From NCBI GenBank assembly GCA_027016355.1, contig JALWAF010000051.1, forward strand, positions 1-12,749: a DNA stretch of 12,749 bases. The letters are read 5' to 3'. The number at the start of each line of letters is the position of its first letter. The first letter of the stretch is position 1. Below the pieces are notes generated by a model, which was not told the origin of the DNA, searched no databases, and worked only from the letters and a program-made list of their open reading frames with translations. This document shows positions 6,114-12,749 of the stretch, one piece after another. This stretch comes from Candidatus Moraniibacteriota bacterium. GTDB lineage: Bacteria > Patescibacteriota > Minisyncoccia > Moranbacterales > GCA-2747515. The position numbers and the translations under genes are program-made.

Positions 6114-6596
6114 ATGAATGTAAACAAAGCAATAATCGTAGGTCGCTTAACTCGTGATCCTGAAAAACGTACAACTCCATCAGGCACAACCATAACTAAT
6201 TTTTCTGTTGCTACTTCAAGCAAATGGAAAGGTCAAGATGGTCAACAAAATGAAAAGACGGAATTTCATAATGTGATAGCCTGGGGTAAAAGAGGTGAAG
6301 TAATTGCTCAATACATGACTAAGGGACAAGAAATTTATGTTGAAGGTCGTTTGGAAACTAGTACATGGGATGACAAAGAGACTGGCAAAAAAATGTACAG
6401 AACCGAAATTGTAATGGAAAACTTTGAGTTTGGTTCAAAGCCTGCAGGAACAAGGGGAGGACAAAATAATTATAACAATGCTGAGCAAAATCAAACTCCT
6501 GCAGCAACTCCAGAGCAACCTAAAGAGGAAGAAATTCCTACAATAAATCTAGATGATGAAGCAGATGAAGTAAAAATAGAAGATGTACCTTTTTAG
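6114..6596 (+). CDS. ssb: Single-stranded DNA-binding protein
   Basis: A 160-residue protein with an OB fold in residues 1-105: NKAIIVGRLTRDPEKRTTPS, TNFSVATSSKW, EKTEFHNVIAWGKRGEVIAQ, YMTKGQEIYVEGRLETSTWD and YRTEIVMENFEF, all standard SSB blocks. A Gln/Asn/Pro-rich flexible linker follows (about 106-140). The C-terminal tip is EDVPF, a conservative variant of the DDIPF tip that recruits replication and repair partners. It coats single-stranded DNA during replication and recombination, normally as a tetramer. It lies 21 nt after rpsF in the common rpsF-ssb-rpsR order. The stop is TAG and no Shine-Dalgarno is seen. Confidence 0.96.
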   Translation: MNVNKAIIVGRLTRDPEKRTTPSGTTITNFSVATSSKWKGQDGQQNEKTEFHNVIAWGKRGEVIAQYMTKGQEIYVEGRLETSTWDDKETGKKMYRTEIVMENFEFGSKPAGTRGGQNNYNNAEQNQTPAATPEQPKEEEIPTINLDDEADEVKIEDVPF

Positions 6597-6702
6597 TAAA
6601 AAATTAAAAGCTCTTAAAGCGTTTCATGCTTGAAATAACTTTTATTTACTTTTTACTCTATAACAACTTGATAAAACTTAATAAACTTTAAACTAAATTA
6701 TT

Positions 6703-6909
6703 ATGCCTAAACGAAAAATCAGAATTGGCGACAAAACATTAGATGCTATTGATTACAAAGATAGTGTATATCTACGTCGATTCTTAAACTCACAAGCAAA
6801 AATTTATCCACCAAAAAGATATAATGTGGATGCATATTCACAAAGACAAATTTCACGAGCTATCAAACGAAGTAGGCACATGGCATTACTTCCATTTACT
6901 GTGAAATAA
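6703..6909 (+). CDS. rpsR: 30S ribosomal protein bS18
   Basis: A 68-residue protein carrying the S18 signature: IDYKDSVYLRRFLNSQAKIY, then PPKRYNVDAYSQRQISRAIK and RSRHMALLPFTVK. The family's hallmark is the Q-R-Q-x-x-x-A-I-K-R-x-R-x-M-A-L-L-P-F block, present in full. S18 forms a heterodimer with S6 in the 30S platform. The N-terminal arm is short. A 106-nt gap separates it from ssb and holds no gene; I see only a weak TTTCA/TGAAA hairpin near 6624-6637. A terminator follows 8 nt after the stop, and rplI, which often follows rpsR elsewhere, is absent here. Confidence 0.96.
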   Translation: MPKRKIRIGDKTLDAIDYKDSVYLRRFLNSQAKIYPPKRYNVDAYSQRQISRAIKRSRHMALLPFTVK

Positions 6910-6910
6910 A

Positions 6911-6946
6911 TTGTATCGGCGAACTAGCGTTGTTCGCCTTTTACAA
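6911..6946 (+). terminator. Rho-independent terminator after rpsR
   Basis: GGCGAAC (6918-6924) pairs with GTTCGCC (6932-6938), followed by TTTT. Outer arms TTGTA (6911-6915) and TACAA (6942-6946) can lengthen the stem. It ends the rpsF-ssb-rpsR operon and separates it from efp. Confidence 0.85.
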
Positions 6947-6954
6947 TTCCAACT

Positions 6955-6960
6955 TATACT
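6955..6960 (+). promoter_or_regulatory. Possible -10 box for efp
   Basis: TATACT lies 44 nt before the efp ATG and just after the rpsR terminator, where a new promoter is needed. No -35 is seen 16-18 nt upstream. If used, the RNA would begin close to or within palindrome D. Confidence 0.3.
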
Positions 6961-6966
6961 ACTAAC

Positions 6967-6992
6967 TGACAGATACGTAAATCTGTCACTAC
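6967..6992. repeat. REP-like element, copy D (partial)
   Basis: TGACAGAT (6967-6974) pairs with ATCTGTCA (6981-6988) around ACGTAA. The right arm and flank TCTGTCACTACAAAA (6982-6996) are identical to copy B (3774-3788). The left outer arm no longer pairs. It lies in the 5' untranslated region of efp, 12 nt before the start, so it may fold in the mRNA. Confidence 0.5.
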
Positions 6993-7003
6993 AAAATAAA
7001 ATT

Positions 7004-7567
7004 ATGTTAAATATCAGTGATTTAAAAACAGGCAAACAAATTGTATTGGATGGAATTCCATATGCAATTATATACAATGAACACTCAAAGATGGGACGAG
7101 CTGGAGCAGTGATGCGCACAAAACTAAAAAATCTCAAAAATGGAACTGTCAAAGAAAAAACATTTCAAGGTTCTGACAAAGTTGAAGAAGCAGATATCTC
7201 AAAATCAAAAGCTCAATTTTTATATCGTGAAGGAGAGAGTTTTAACTTCATGGATAACACAACCTATGACCAATTTACAATATCACAAGATGCCATAGGA
7301 GACTCCAAAGATTATCTAACTGAAGGTCTTGAGGTAACTATGCTCAATTTTAATGATAATCCGATAAATGTAGAATTACCCGTCAAAGTAACACTAGAAG
7401 TAACAGAAGCCCCTCCTGGACTCAAAGGAGACACTCAATCTGGCGGAGACAAACTTGTTACAGTTTCAACAGGTGCAAAAATTACAACACCTCTATTTAT
7501 AGAAACTGGTGACAAAATAATTATCAATACAGAAAGCGGCACATATGTTAGTAGAGCTGAAAAATAA
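7004..7567 (+). CDS. efp: Translation elongation factor P
   Basis: A 187-residue protein. All three EF-P domains are seen: the KOW-like domain I (ISDLKTGKQIVLDGIPYAII, then RTKLKNLKNGTVKEKTF), the central OB domain (DNTTYDQFTISQDAIGDSKD, LNFNDNPINVELPVKVTLEV) and the C-terminal OB domain (APPGLKGDTQSGGDKLVTVS, ending TGDKIIINTESGTYVSRAE). EF-P enters the ribosomal E site and rescues ribosomes stalled on proline runs. The tip of the domain I loop is KMGRAGA, with Arg at residue 32 where many EF-Ps have Lys. The frame is open further upstream to 6911, but that part runs through the rpsR terminator; ATG 7004 gives the normal N-terminus and length. No Shine-Dalgarno is present. Monocistronic, closed by the palindrome at 7596-7633. 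Confidence 0.95.
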   Translation: MLNISDLKTGKQIVLDGIPYAIIYNEHSKMGRAGAVMRTKLKNLKNGTVKEKTFQGSDKVEEADISKSKAQFLYREGESFNFMDNTTYDQFTISQDAIGDSKDYLTEGLEVTMLNFNDNPINVELPVKVTLEVTEAPPGLKGDTQSGGDKLVTVSTGAKITTPLFIETGDKIIINTESGTYVSRAEK

Positions 7568-7595
7568 ACTGGATTTATAATAGAACTCACATTCT

Positions 7596-7633
7596 CAAAA
7601 CCCAGTCTAGGATTAATCCTAGACTGGGTTTTG
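7596..7633. terminator. Bidirectional terminator between convergent efp and thioredoxin-like genes
   Basis: A perfect 38-nt palindrome, arms CAAAACCCAGTCTAGGATT and its complement, with T-rich ends in both directions. It lies between the convergent stops at 7567 and 7654 and can end transcripts from both sides. Confidence 0.9.
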
Positions 7634-7653
7634 CTTTAATTAAGTAAATTGAA

Positions 7654-8046
7654 TTATAATAATGCCTTTTGTTTAAAAAATTCCTTTACGTCAGGGGTCC
7701 CTATATAACATTTATTTTGTGCAAATAAAAATGGCACACCAATTTTTGTTTCATTTAATTTACATATTCTTGCTGCTTTTTTCATTATCTGTGCATTTTG
7801 TTTATTATTCCACACTTCCAATTTTTCAAAAGAAACTTTCTGTACAATATTATTTTCATCAATATATTTTTCTACATCAGCACAATGCGGGCATCCATCA
7901 CCATAAAATAATATTATACTTTTTTCATCTAGCCTTGTTATATTGCCTGTATCAACATCTTTGCTCTGGCCAGCAAGCCAAATAAGCCCAACTACAACAA
8001 ATATCATAAGAATTCCAACCCAAATAAACATTTTATATTCTTTCAT
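7654..8046 (-). CDS. Membrane-anchored thioredoxin-like protein with CPHC motif
   Basis: A 130-residue protein. One N-terminal membrane span (about residues 7-25, FIWVGILMIFVVVGLIWLA) with Lys before it suggests a signal anchor and a domain outside the membrane. The domain starts with the strand SIILFYGDGCPHCADVEKYI; the redox motif is CPHC at 52-55. The cis-proline loop is GVPFLF (Pro 105), followed by CYIGTPDVKEFF, so the thioredoxin/glutaredoxin fold is complete in outline. Extra Cys at 95 and 113 are present. CPHC, also the DsbA motif, often goes with disulfide formation or exchange, but the protein is too small for DsbA and the direction of electron flow cannot be told. Monocistronic, with its own extended -10 promoter. 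No Shine-Dalgarno. Confidence 0.85.
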   Translation of the reverse strand: MKEYKMFIWVGILMIFVVVGLIWLAGQSKDVDTGNITRLDEKSIILFYGDGCPHCADVEKYIDENNIVQKVSFEKLEVWNNKQNAQIMKKAARICKLNETKIGVPFLFAQNKCYIGTPDVKEFFKQKALL

Positions 8047-8079
8047 AAACTAGTATTTAATATTTAACTACACATATTC

Positions 8080-8088
8080 AGTATATCA
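8080..8088 (-). promoter_or_regulatory. Extended -10 promoter of the thioredoxin-like gene
   Basis: The minus strand reads TGATATACT, 33 nt before ATG 8046; no good -35 is seen (TTTTAT area). Same layout as the promoter proposed for the surface operon. Confidence 0.5.
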
Positions 8089-8205
8089 GCAAAGTTTCAA
8101 AAATAAAAACAAATATATTATTGAAAATATTTTAATTTAACGAGACAAAAATCTATATATTAAGCACTCAACATGCCACACTTATTATTGTAGAGCTAAA
8201 AAATA

Positions 8206-8234
8206 TTGACATTTATCAAAAATATGCACATAAT
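8206..8234 (+). promoter_or_regulatory. Promoter of clpC
   Basis: TTGACA (8206-8211), a 17-nt spacer and CATAAT (8229-8234) form a near-consensus sigma-70 type promoter. The start would be near 8241, giving a leader of about 27 nt. TTGA(N6)TCAA at 8206-8219 forms a small inverted repeat on the -35 that could be an operator. No CIRCE or CtsR heptad repeat is seen. Confidence 0.7.
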
Positions 8235-8267
8235 AGAGTACTTGCTTTATTAGAAATAATTTGTTTT

Positions 8268-10697
8268 ATGTCTCAAAAAAAATCAACCACAACAAAACTA
8301 ACTCTACATGCTCGCAAAAGCATGGTGCATGCTGAAAAAATCGCCAGTGCTACTGATTCTACCTTAATTGCATTAGAACATTTACTTTATGGTATTTTTT
8401 TAGAACGTGGAAGTGTCGGAATGACAGTTCTTAAAAATATTGGACTGTCTAAAGAAATATTTGAAACACATATTTTTACTGATAAAATTGCTAAAAAAAA
8501 GACCCTTTCTAAAATTAAATTGTCTAATGAAGTAAAAAAAATCATTACCAATGCTCATGCTCTAGCTGCTGAATTTGGTTACAATTATGTTGGGACAGAA
8601 CACTTGGTATATGCATTATTAAATACACAAAACTCAACTATTCAAAAAATTCTAGCATCTGCAAAACCTAAAAAACAAAATAACCAACCAAATATATCTC
8701 CCCAAATGCCAAGTGGTCATCCTGGATTGTTTGGCATAGAAAATCTTTCTGCATTAATGGGTGGTGAAGTAACAATAGACTCTCAACTAGATCAATTTTG
8801 TACAAATATATCAAAACAAGTTGAAGAGCCTTTTATCGGTGGTAAAACAGATATCGAAAGAATTATCACAATTTTGGGACGTAAAAATAAAAATAACCCT
8901 ATGATTATAGGTGAGCCTGGCATTGGCAAAACTGCAATTATTGAACATATTGCACATCTTGCCAAAAGTCCTGACGCTCCTCATTATTTATATGGCAAAG
9001 AAATTATCACACTTAATCTTACTTCACTTGTTGCTGGGACGAGTTTTAGAGGTGAATTTGAACAACGCCTCAAAAATATCATTACAGAAGCTGGAGAAAA
9101 TCCAAATATTATTTTATTCATAGATGAAATTCACACAATTATTGGAACTGGTAATACTGGTGGTAGTCTTGATGCTGCAAATATACTAAAACCTGCTCTT
9201 GCCAGAGGAAGTGTGCGTATTATCGGCGCGACAACATTAGGAGAATACAAAAAACATATTGAGAAAGACCCTGCACTTGAACGACGTTTTCAAAAAGTTA
9301 TACTACAAGAGCCTTCGTTGGATGACACACGGAAAATACTCAGCGGTGTGAAAAAAACATTTGAAGCACATCATAATATTATAATTCCAAAAGATGCTCT
9401 GGATGCAACTATTGAGTATAGTGCCCGATATCTGCCTGAACAGTTTTTTCCTGACAAAGCACTCGATGTGCTTGATGAAACGGCTGCGCGCTTGCGTAAT
9501 GTAAATACAAAAAATAATTCACAAAAAGAAATCATTTCTCTTGAAAATGATCTTCAAGAAATTATTGCCCAAAAATCAACATTAATACATAGCGAACAGT
9601 ATTTAGAAGCATCTCGATTAAAGGCTACGGAAGACGCACTGAGGTGTGAGATTAGTGCATTACAAGATAAAATGCAAAAAGAAATAAAACAAAACAAATT
9701 ATCCATGACACGTTCGGACGTGGCAGAAACAGTTGCACTGCAATCAAATATTCCTAAAGAAAAAATTCTCCAAACAGCAACCAAAATTTTATCAGAAGCA
9801 TCAAAAAAACTCCGTCAACAAATAATAGGTCAGGATACCGTTATTTCAACAATTACTGATACGCTTTTACGTAGTGCAAGTGGAATTTGCAATGAAAATC
9901 GTCCCAATGGCTCATTCCTATTTTTGGGCACAACTGGTACAGGTAAAACCCTTACTGCAAAATTACTGGCAGATAAATTATATGACAATACTGAAGCATT
10001 GATTCGTATCGACATGAGTGAACTTATGGAACGTCATCAAACTTCAAAATTACTCGGTGCGCCAGCTGGCTACGTGGGCTATGGTGAAGGTGGTACACTT
10101 ACAGAAAAGGTTCGTCGTAATCCTCATAGTGTTGTATTATTTGATGAAATCGAAAAAGCTCATCCTGATGTATTTAATATTCTTCTTCAAATTCTTGAAG
10201 ATGGAACATTAACTGATGCAAGTGGTAGAATAATTAATTTCAAAAATACAATTGTTATACTTACATCAAATATAGGTAGTTCTGAAATAAGCAACATCAA
10301 AAATTTAGGCTTCAACAGTGAATCAAATACTGCAAAAACATATGCAAAAAAAATTAATACTGCATCTAGAGAAATACTTTCTCCAGAATTATTATCTCGT
10401 TTAGATCATATCATTATATTTAATCAATTAACTAAAGCTAACTTTAGAAAAATTACACAAATAGAATTAGACAAATTAAAGAAACGACTCAATACAAAAA
10501 ATATTACACTAACATTTACAAATCATCTCATAACACACATTGTAAATAGTGTAGTAACTAAAAAAAATGGAGCTCGTGATGTACGTCAATTTATTCAAGA
10601 ACATATTGAAGGAAAAATTGCACATCATATCATTGCACATCCAAATAATACAACTTTGAAAATTGATTATATCAATGACAACATCATTCTTACATAA
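8268..10697 (+). CDS. clpC: ClpC-type AAA+ protein unfoldase
   Basis: An 809-residue protein of normal ClpC length. The N-domain (about 1-140) holds two Clp_N repeats (ALEHLLYGIFLERGSVGMTV; GTEHLVYALLNTQNSTIQKI). The first AAA+ domain has Walker A GEPGIGKT (215-222) and Walker B LFIDE (283-287). A short coiled middle domain (about 424-470, with EQYLEASRLKATEDAL) resembles that of ClpC rather than the long ClpB wing. The second AAA+ domain has Walker A GTTGTGKT (554-561), Walker B LFDE (624-627) and LGF at 680-682, where ClpC carries its ClpP-docking tripeptide. It unfolds proteins with ATP and feeds them to ClpP; clpP is not in the window. No Shine-Dalgarno; ATG 8268 follows a clear promoter. 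Its end overlaps comF. Confidence 0.94.
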   Translation: MSQKKSTTTKLTLHARKSMVHAEKIASATDSTLIALEHLLYGIFLERGSVGMTVLKNIGLSKEIFETHIFTDKIAKKKTLSKIKLSNEVKKIITNAHALAAEFGYNYVGTEHLVYALLNTQNSTIQKILASAKPKKQNNQPNISPQMPSGHPGLFGIENLSALMGGEVTIDSQLDQFCTNISKQVEEPFIGGKTDIERIITILGRKNKNNPMIIGEPGIGKTAIIEHIAHLAKSPDAPHYLYGKEIITLNLTSLVAGTSFRGEFEQRLKNIITEAGENPNIILFIDEIHTIIGTGNTGGSLDAANILKPALARGSVRIIGATTLGEYKKHIEKDPALERRFQKVILQEPSLDDTRKILSGVKKTFEAHHNIIIPKDALDATIEYSARYLPEQFFPDKALDVLDETAARLRNVNTKNNSQKEIISLENDLQEIIAQKSTLIHSEQYLEASRLKATEDALRCEISALQDKMQKEIKQNKLSMTRSDVAETVALQSNIPKEKILQTATKILSEASKKLRQQIIGQDTVISTITDTLLRSASGICNENRPNGSFLFLGTTGTGKTLTAKLLADKLYDNTEALIRIDMSELMERHQTSKLLGAPAGYVGYGEGGTLTEKVRRNPHSVVLFDEIEKAHPDVFNILLQILEDGTLTDASGRIINFKNTIVILTSNIGSSEISNIKNLGFNSESNTAKTYAKKINTASREILSPELLSRLDHIIIFNQLTKANFRKITQIELDKLKKRLNTKNITLTFTNHLITHIVNSVVTKKNGARDVRQFIQEHIEGKIAHHIIAHPNNTTLKIDYINDNIILT

Positions 10698-11406
10698 AAC
10701 AAAACTTGTTTTATCTACAATTCAACAAGCCGTCCTTGATGGATTATTCCCTATTTGCTGTTTAGGTTGTGGAAAATTTGATGAATGGATTTGTGCAAAT
10801 TGTCACAGCACTCTACCTATTATTACAGATCAACATTGCCCAGTATGTAAAAAACATATAACATCTAACGGAATAGTATGTCCACAATGCCACAAAACAA
10901 CAAGAAAGTCTTTTGATGGTGTATTTGTTGCTTCCTATTATCATGATAAATTGCTCAAAAAAGCAATTCATTATTATAAATATCGTTTTGTTGAAGATCT
11001 TTCGGAACCACTTGCCTTATTATTAGCTCAGTCTATCCAAAACTCAACATTAGTAACTCCTGACATAATTATACCCGTACCACTTCATAAACGCAGATAT
11101 CGTTGGCGAGGATTTAATCAGGCAAGTAAGTTAGCAAAAAAACTTGACTTACAAATTTCTGTAATTACTGATATACTAATACGTGTACGTTACACTGTGC
11201 CTCAAGTAAAAATGAAAAATAAAAATAAACGTCAAGAAAATTTAAATAATGCTTTCATCGTAAAAGATGCATCACAGATTGTAGGAAAAAATATCTTACT
11301 AATTGATGATGTGATGACAACAGGTGCAACTCTCACAGAATGTGCTCGGGTACTTAAAGTGGCCGGGGCAAAAACAGTTCATTGTCTTGTGCTAGCACGA
11401 GAATGA
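10675..11406 (+). CDS. comF: ComF-family phosphoribosyltransferase-like protein
   Basis: A 243-residue protein. An N-terminal double zinc ribbon has four CxxC pairs (Cys 29/32, 40/43, 55/58, 69/72). The following domain is PRTase type I: FDGVFVASYYHDKLLKKAIH, then PVPLHKRRYRWRGFNQASKL, KNKNKRQENLNNAF and the PRPP loop DDVMTTGAT (211-219). The ComF family acts in DNA uptake during natural transformation, possibly with helicase and primase-like activity; the reaction of the PRTase domain is not settled. The chosen ATG overlaps the clpC end by 23 nt; a TTG at 10663 in the same frame is a less likely start. Translational coupling to clpC is likely. It ends TGA directly followed by TAA. Presence suits CPR cells, many of which keep competence genes. 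Confidence 0.92.
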   Translation: MTTSFLHKTKLVLSTIQQAVLDGLFPICCLGCGKFDEWICANCHSTLPIITDQHCPVCKKHITSNGIVCPQCHKTTRKSFDGVFVASYYHDKLLKKAIHYYKYRFVEDLSEPLALLLAQSIQNSTLVTPDIIIPVPLHKRRYRWRGFNQASKLAKKLDLQISVITDILIRVRYTVPQVKMKNKNKRQENLNNAFIVKDASQIVGKNILLIDDVMTTGATLTECARVLKVAGAKTVHCLVLARE

Positions 11407-11450
11407 TAACATTTTCACTTTAAAAAAATTATAATAATTTAAATAAACAA

Positions 11451-12578
11451 ATGCAAAAAATAAAAAAAATTCTCTTTTTAATTTCTCTTTTAATTCCAAC
11501 ATTACTAACGGGTGTCTATATTTATGCATTTTCTCCATCATTTGTTTCTGTGCCTACAGCAAATAAGGATGGTTCTGAGATTTTACCTACAGAAACATTC
11601 ACAATTACATTTGATAAACCTGTGGAAAAATCCTATTATCAAAAAAAGATTTCTTTGTCTCCACGCACCCCTATGAAGGCAGTCCTTAGTGATGACCATA
11701 CTCAAATCACTATAATCCCAACACATGGATGGAATATCGACACAACATATACAGTGAGTATTCCTGAGGGACGCGCTAAAAATTTTACACAAATAGGCAG
11801 TACGTCATTTAATTTTACAGTCACTGACTATCCCCATGTAATTGATGTAATTCCCCATTCTGGCGCAAAGGATGTGCGACTAGATATCGAAGACCCCATA
11901 ACAGTGCAATTTGACAAATCAACAGAAGGCTTTTATATAGATTTTAATCTCAATCCACCTGTTCCAGTAACATATCAAAACAATACCCAAAAAACACAAT
12001 TCAAACTTCTACCTAAAGAACCTTTAAAAGCCAATACGACTTACACCCTTACACTTTATGCAAAAGCAGATAACACAACCGATGATAATTATGTTCCCAT
12101 ACATACAACTACATTTACAACACTTCCCCCAAAACCAAAAACATGGACTGAAAATTTACAAGATAGATTAGAGGAAGCAAAAAAATTTACGACTCCAAGA
12201 ATTACTGAGGGAAAATATATTGATATAAATTTAGCGACTCAAATTATGACAATATTTGAAAATGGAAATAATAAAGGAACTTTTCTGATATCCTCTGGAA
12301 AACCTGGAATGAACACTCCAAAAGGAGCTCATCAAATATATAATAAACATCCTCGTCCATGGTCTAAAAAATATGGGTTGTATATGCCATATTGGATGGC
12401 TATAACACCAAGTGGAAAATATGGAATACATGAATTGCCTGAATGGCCAAGTGGCTATAAAGAAGGTCAAAATCACCTAGGTATCAAAGTGTCTCATGGT
12501 TGTGTACGTCTAGGCGTCGGGCCTGCAGAAAAAATATATAATTGGGCAGAAATTGGCACGCCTGTAATTGTCTATTAA
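11451..12578 (+). CDS. L,D-transpeptidase with two Ig-like domains
   Basis: A 375-residue protein. A signal anchor at about 6-27 (ILFLISLLIPTLLTGVYIYA) places it outside the membrane. Two SbsA/Big_5-type Ig-like domains follow: about 32-128 (LPTETFTITFDKPVEKSYYQ ... TTYTVSIPEG ... SFNFTV) and about 130-230 (VIDVIPHSGAKDVRLDIEDP ... NTTYTLTLYA ... TTFTTLPP). The C-terminal YkuD domain (about 254-375) has GIHELP with His 327 and the catalytic SHGCVRL with Cys 351. The enzyme makes 3-3 cross-links in peptidoglycan or attaches surface proteins to it. The gene lies 44 nt after comF; a TATAAT at 11430-11435 lacks a -35, so read-through from clpC-comF is possible. No Shine-Dalgarno. A terminator follows at 12624. 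Confidence 0.93.
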   Translation: MQKIKKILFLISLLIPTLLTGVYIYAFSPSFVSVPTANKDGSEILPTETFTITFDKPVEKSYYQKKISLSPRTPMKAVLSDDHTQITIIPTHGWNIDTTYTVSIPEGRAKNFTQIGSTSFNFTVTDYPHVIDVIPHSGAKDVRLDIEDPITVQFDKSTEGFYIDFNLNPPVPVTYQNNTQKTQFKLLPKEPLKANTTYTLTLYAKADNTTDDNYVPIHTTTFTTLPPKPKTWTENLQDRLEEAKKFTTPRITEGKYIDINLATQIMTIFENGNNKGTFLISSGKPGMNTPKGAHQIYNKHPRPWSKKYGLYMPYWMAITPSGKYGIHELPEWPSGYKEGQNHLGIKVSHGCVRLGVGPAEKIYNWAEIGTPVIVY

Positions 12579-12623
12579 AATTTATTATTTCTAAAAAATA
12601 CTTAGAAAATTAACAAACAAATC

Positions 12624-12648
12624 CAGCTCTATAAAAGCTGTTTTTGTT
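12624..12648 (+). terminator. Rho-independent terminator after the L,D-transpeptidase gene
   Basis: CAGCT (12624-12628) pairs with AGCTG (12636-12640) around CTATAAA, followed by TTTTTGTTT. Upstream AACAAACAAA can add A-U pairs with the T-tract. Confidence 0.75.
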
Positions 12649-12658
12649 TAATGTATAA

Positions 12659-12700
12659 TATAAAAATAAATATTATGTTACTATAAAAATAAATATTATG
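12659..12700 (+). repeat. Two direct 19-nt repeats
   Basis: TATAAAAATAAATATTATG occurs at 12659-12677 and 12682-12700, exactly, 4 nt apart (period 23). Each copy ends in ATG. The first ATG meets a stop after two codons; the second opens the frame at the right edge. Confidence 0.7.
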
Positions 12701-12749
12701 CAAAATATATTAACTAAAATTCAAGAATATTTATTATACACTTTTATAT
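12698..12749 (+). CDS. Possible start of the next gene (5' end only)
   Basis: ATG at 12698 opens a frame with no stop to the window edge: MQNILTKIQEYLLYTFI, 17 codons. The last residues look like the start of a membrane segment, but this is far too short to assign. A TATAAT at 12654-12659 and the preceding terminator fit a gene start here. No Shine-Dalgarno. Confidence 0.4.
   Translation, partial: MQNILTKIQEYLLYTFI

Noticed and set aside
6911..7003. Upstream start for efp adding 31 residues
   Set aside because: That part runs through the rpsR terminator hairpin and palindrome D, and EF-P proteins begin at the residue encoded by ATG 7004.
8047..8267. CIRCE or CtsR operator before clpC
   Set aside because: Neither the CIRCE inverted repeat nor GGTCAAA-type heptads can be found.
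8268..10697. ClpB instead of ClpC
   Set aside because: The middle domain is short and the LGF tripeptide is present at the ClpP-docking position.
11404..11409. UGA as glycine (code 25), suggested by comF ending TGA then TAA
   Set aside because: No internal TGA is needed in any gene, including the 930-codon propeller frame, and glycine is written with GGN. The TGA is best read as a stop.

Overview
The window is AT-rich, tightly packed bacterial DNA. It suggests a member of the Candidate Phyla Radiation (Patescibacteria). The grounds are the mix of genes: rpsF-ssb-rpsR with no rplI after rpsR, an EF-P of 187 residues, ClpC directly joined to ComF, an L,D-transpeptidase carrying SbsA-type Ig-like domains, a secreted protein with CGDGxC cysteine repeats and a giant SBBP-propeller surface protein. 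Most genes also start without a Shine-Dalgarno sequence. The placement is inference; no rRNA gene is present. UGA is not read as an amino acid: all long frames are free of internal TGA.

Layout. (1) 1-3528, minus strand: a two-gene surface operon. A 241-residue secreted protein with four Cys-rich acidic repeats is followed after 12 nt by a secreted protein of at least 930 residues with a seven-blade beta-propeller, open at the left edge and therefore incomplete. (2) 3529-4539: a TPR-protein gene on the minus strand flanked by short near-perfect palindromes that look like a REP-type repeat family, plus a terminator for the next operon. (3) 4540-5351, minus strand: two small unknown genes with strong Shine-Dalgarno sites. 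(4) 5352-5669: back-to-back promoters whose -35 boxes overlap on opposite strands, then a folded leader RNA (three-way junction) ahead of rpsF. (5) 5670-6946: rpsF-ssb-rpsR, closed by a terminator. (6) 7004-7632: efp and a 38-nt perfect palindrome acting as a two-way terminator. (7) 7654-8046, minus strand: a membrane-anchored thioredoxin-like CPHC protein. (8) 8206-11406: clpC with a clear promoter, overlapped by comF. (9) 11451-12645: an L,D-transpeptidase gene and terminator. (10) 12698-end: the first 17 codons of a possible next gene.

How they fit together. rpsF, rpsR, ssb and efp serve translation and replication. ClpC is a protein-unfolding ATPase. The L,D-transpeptidase shapes peptidoglycan. 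The thioredoxin-like protein could handle disulfides outside the membrane, where the Cys-rich protein would need them; that link is a guess from content, not from gene order. The parts most worth a second look are the overlapping divergent promoters, the rpsF leader structure, the palindromic repeat family and the surface operon.
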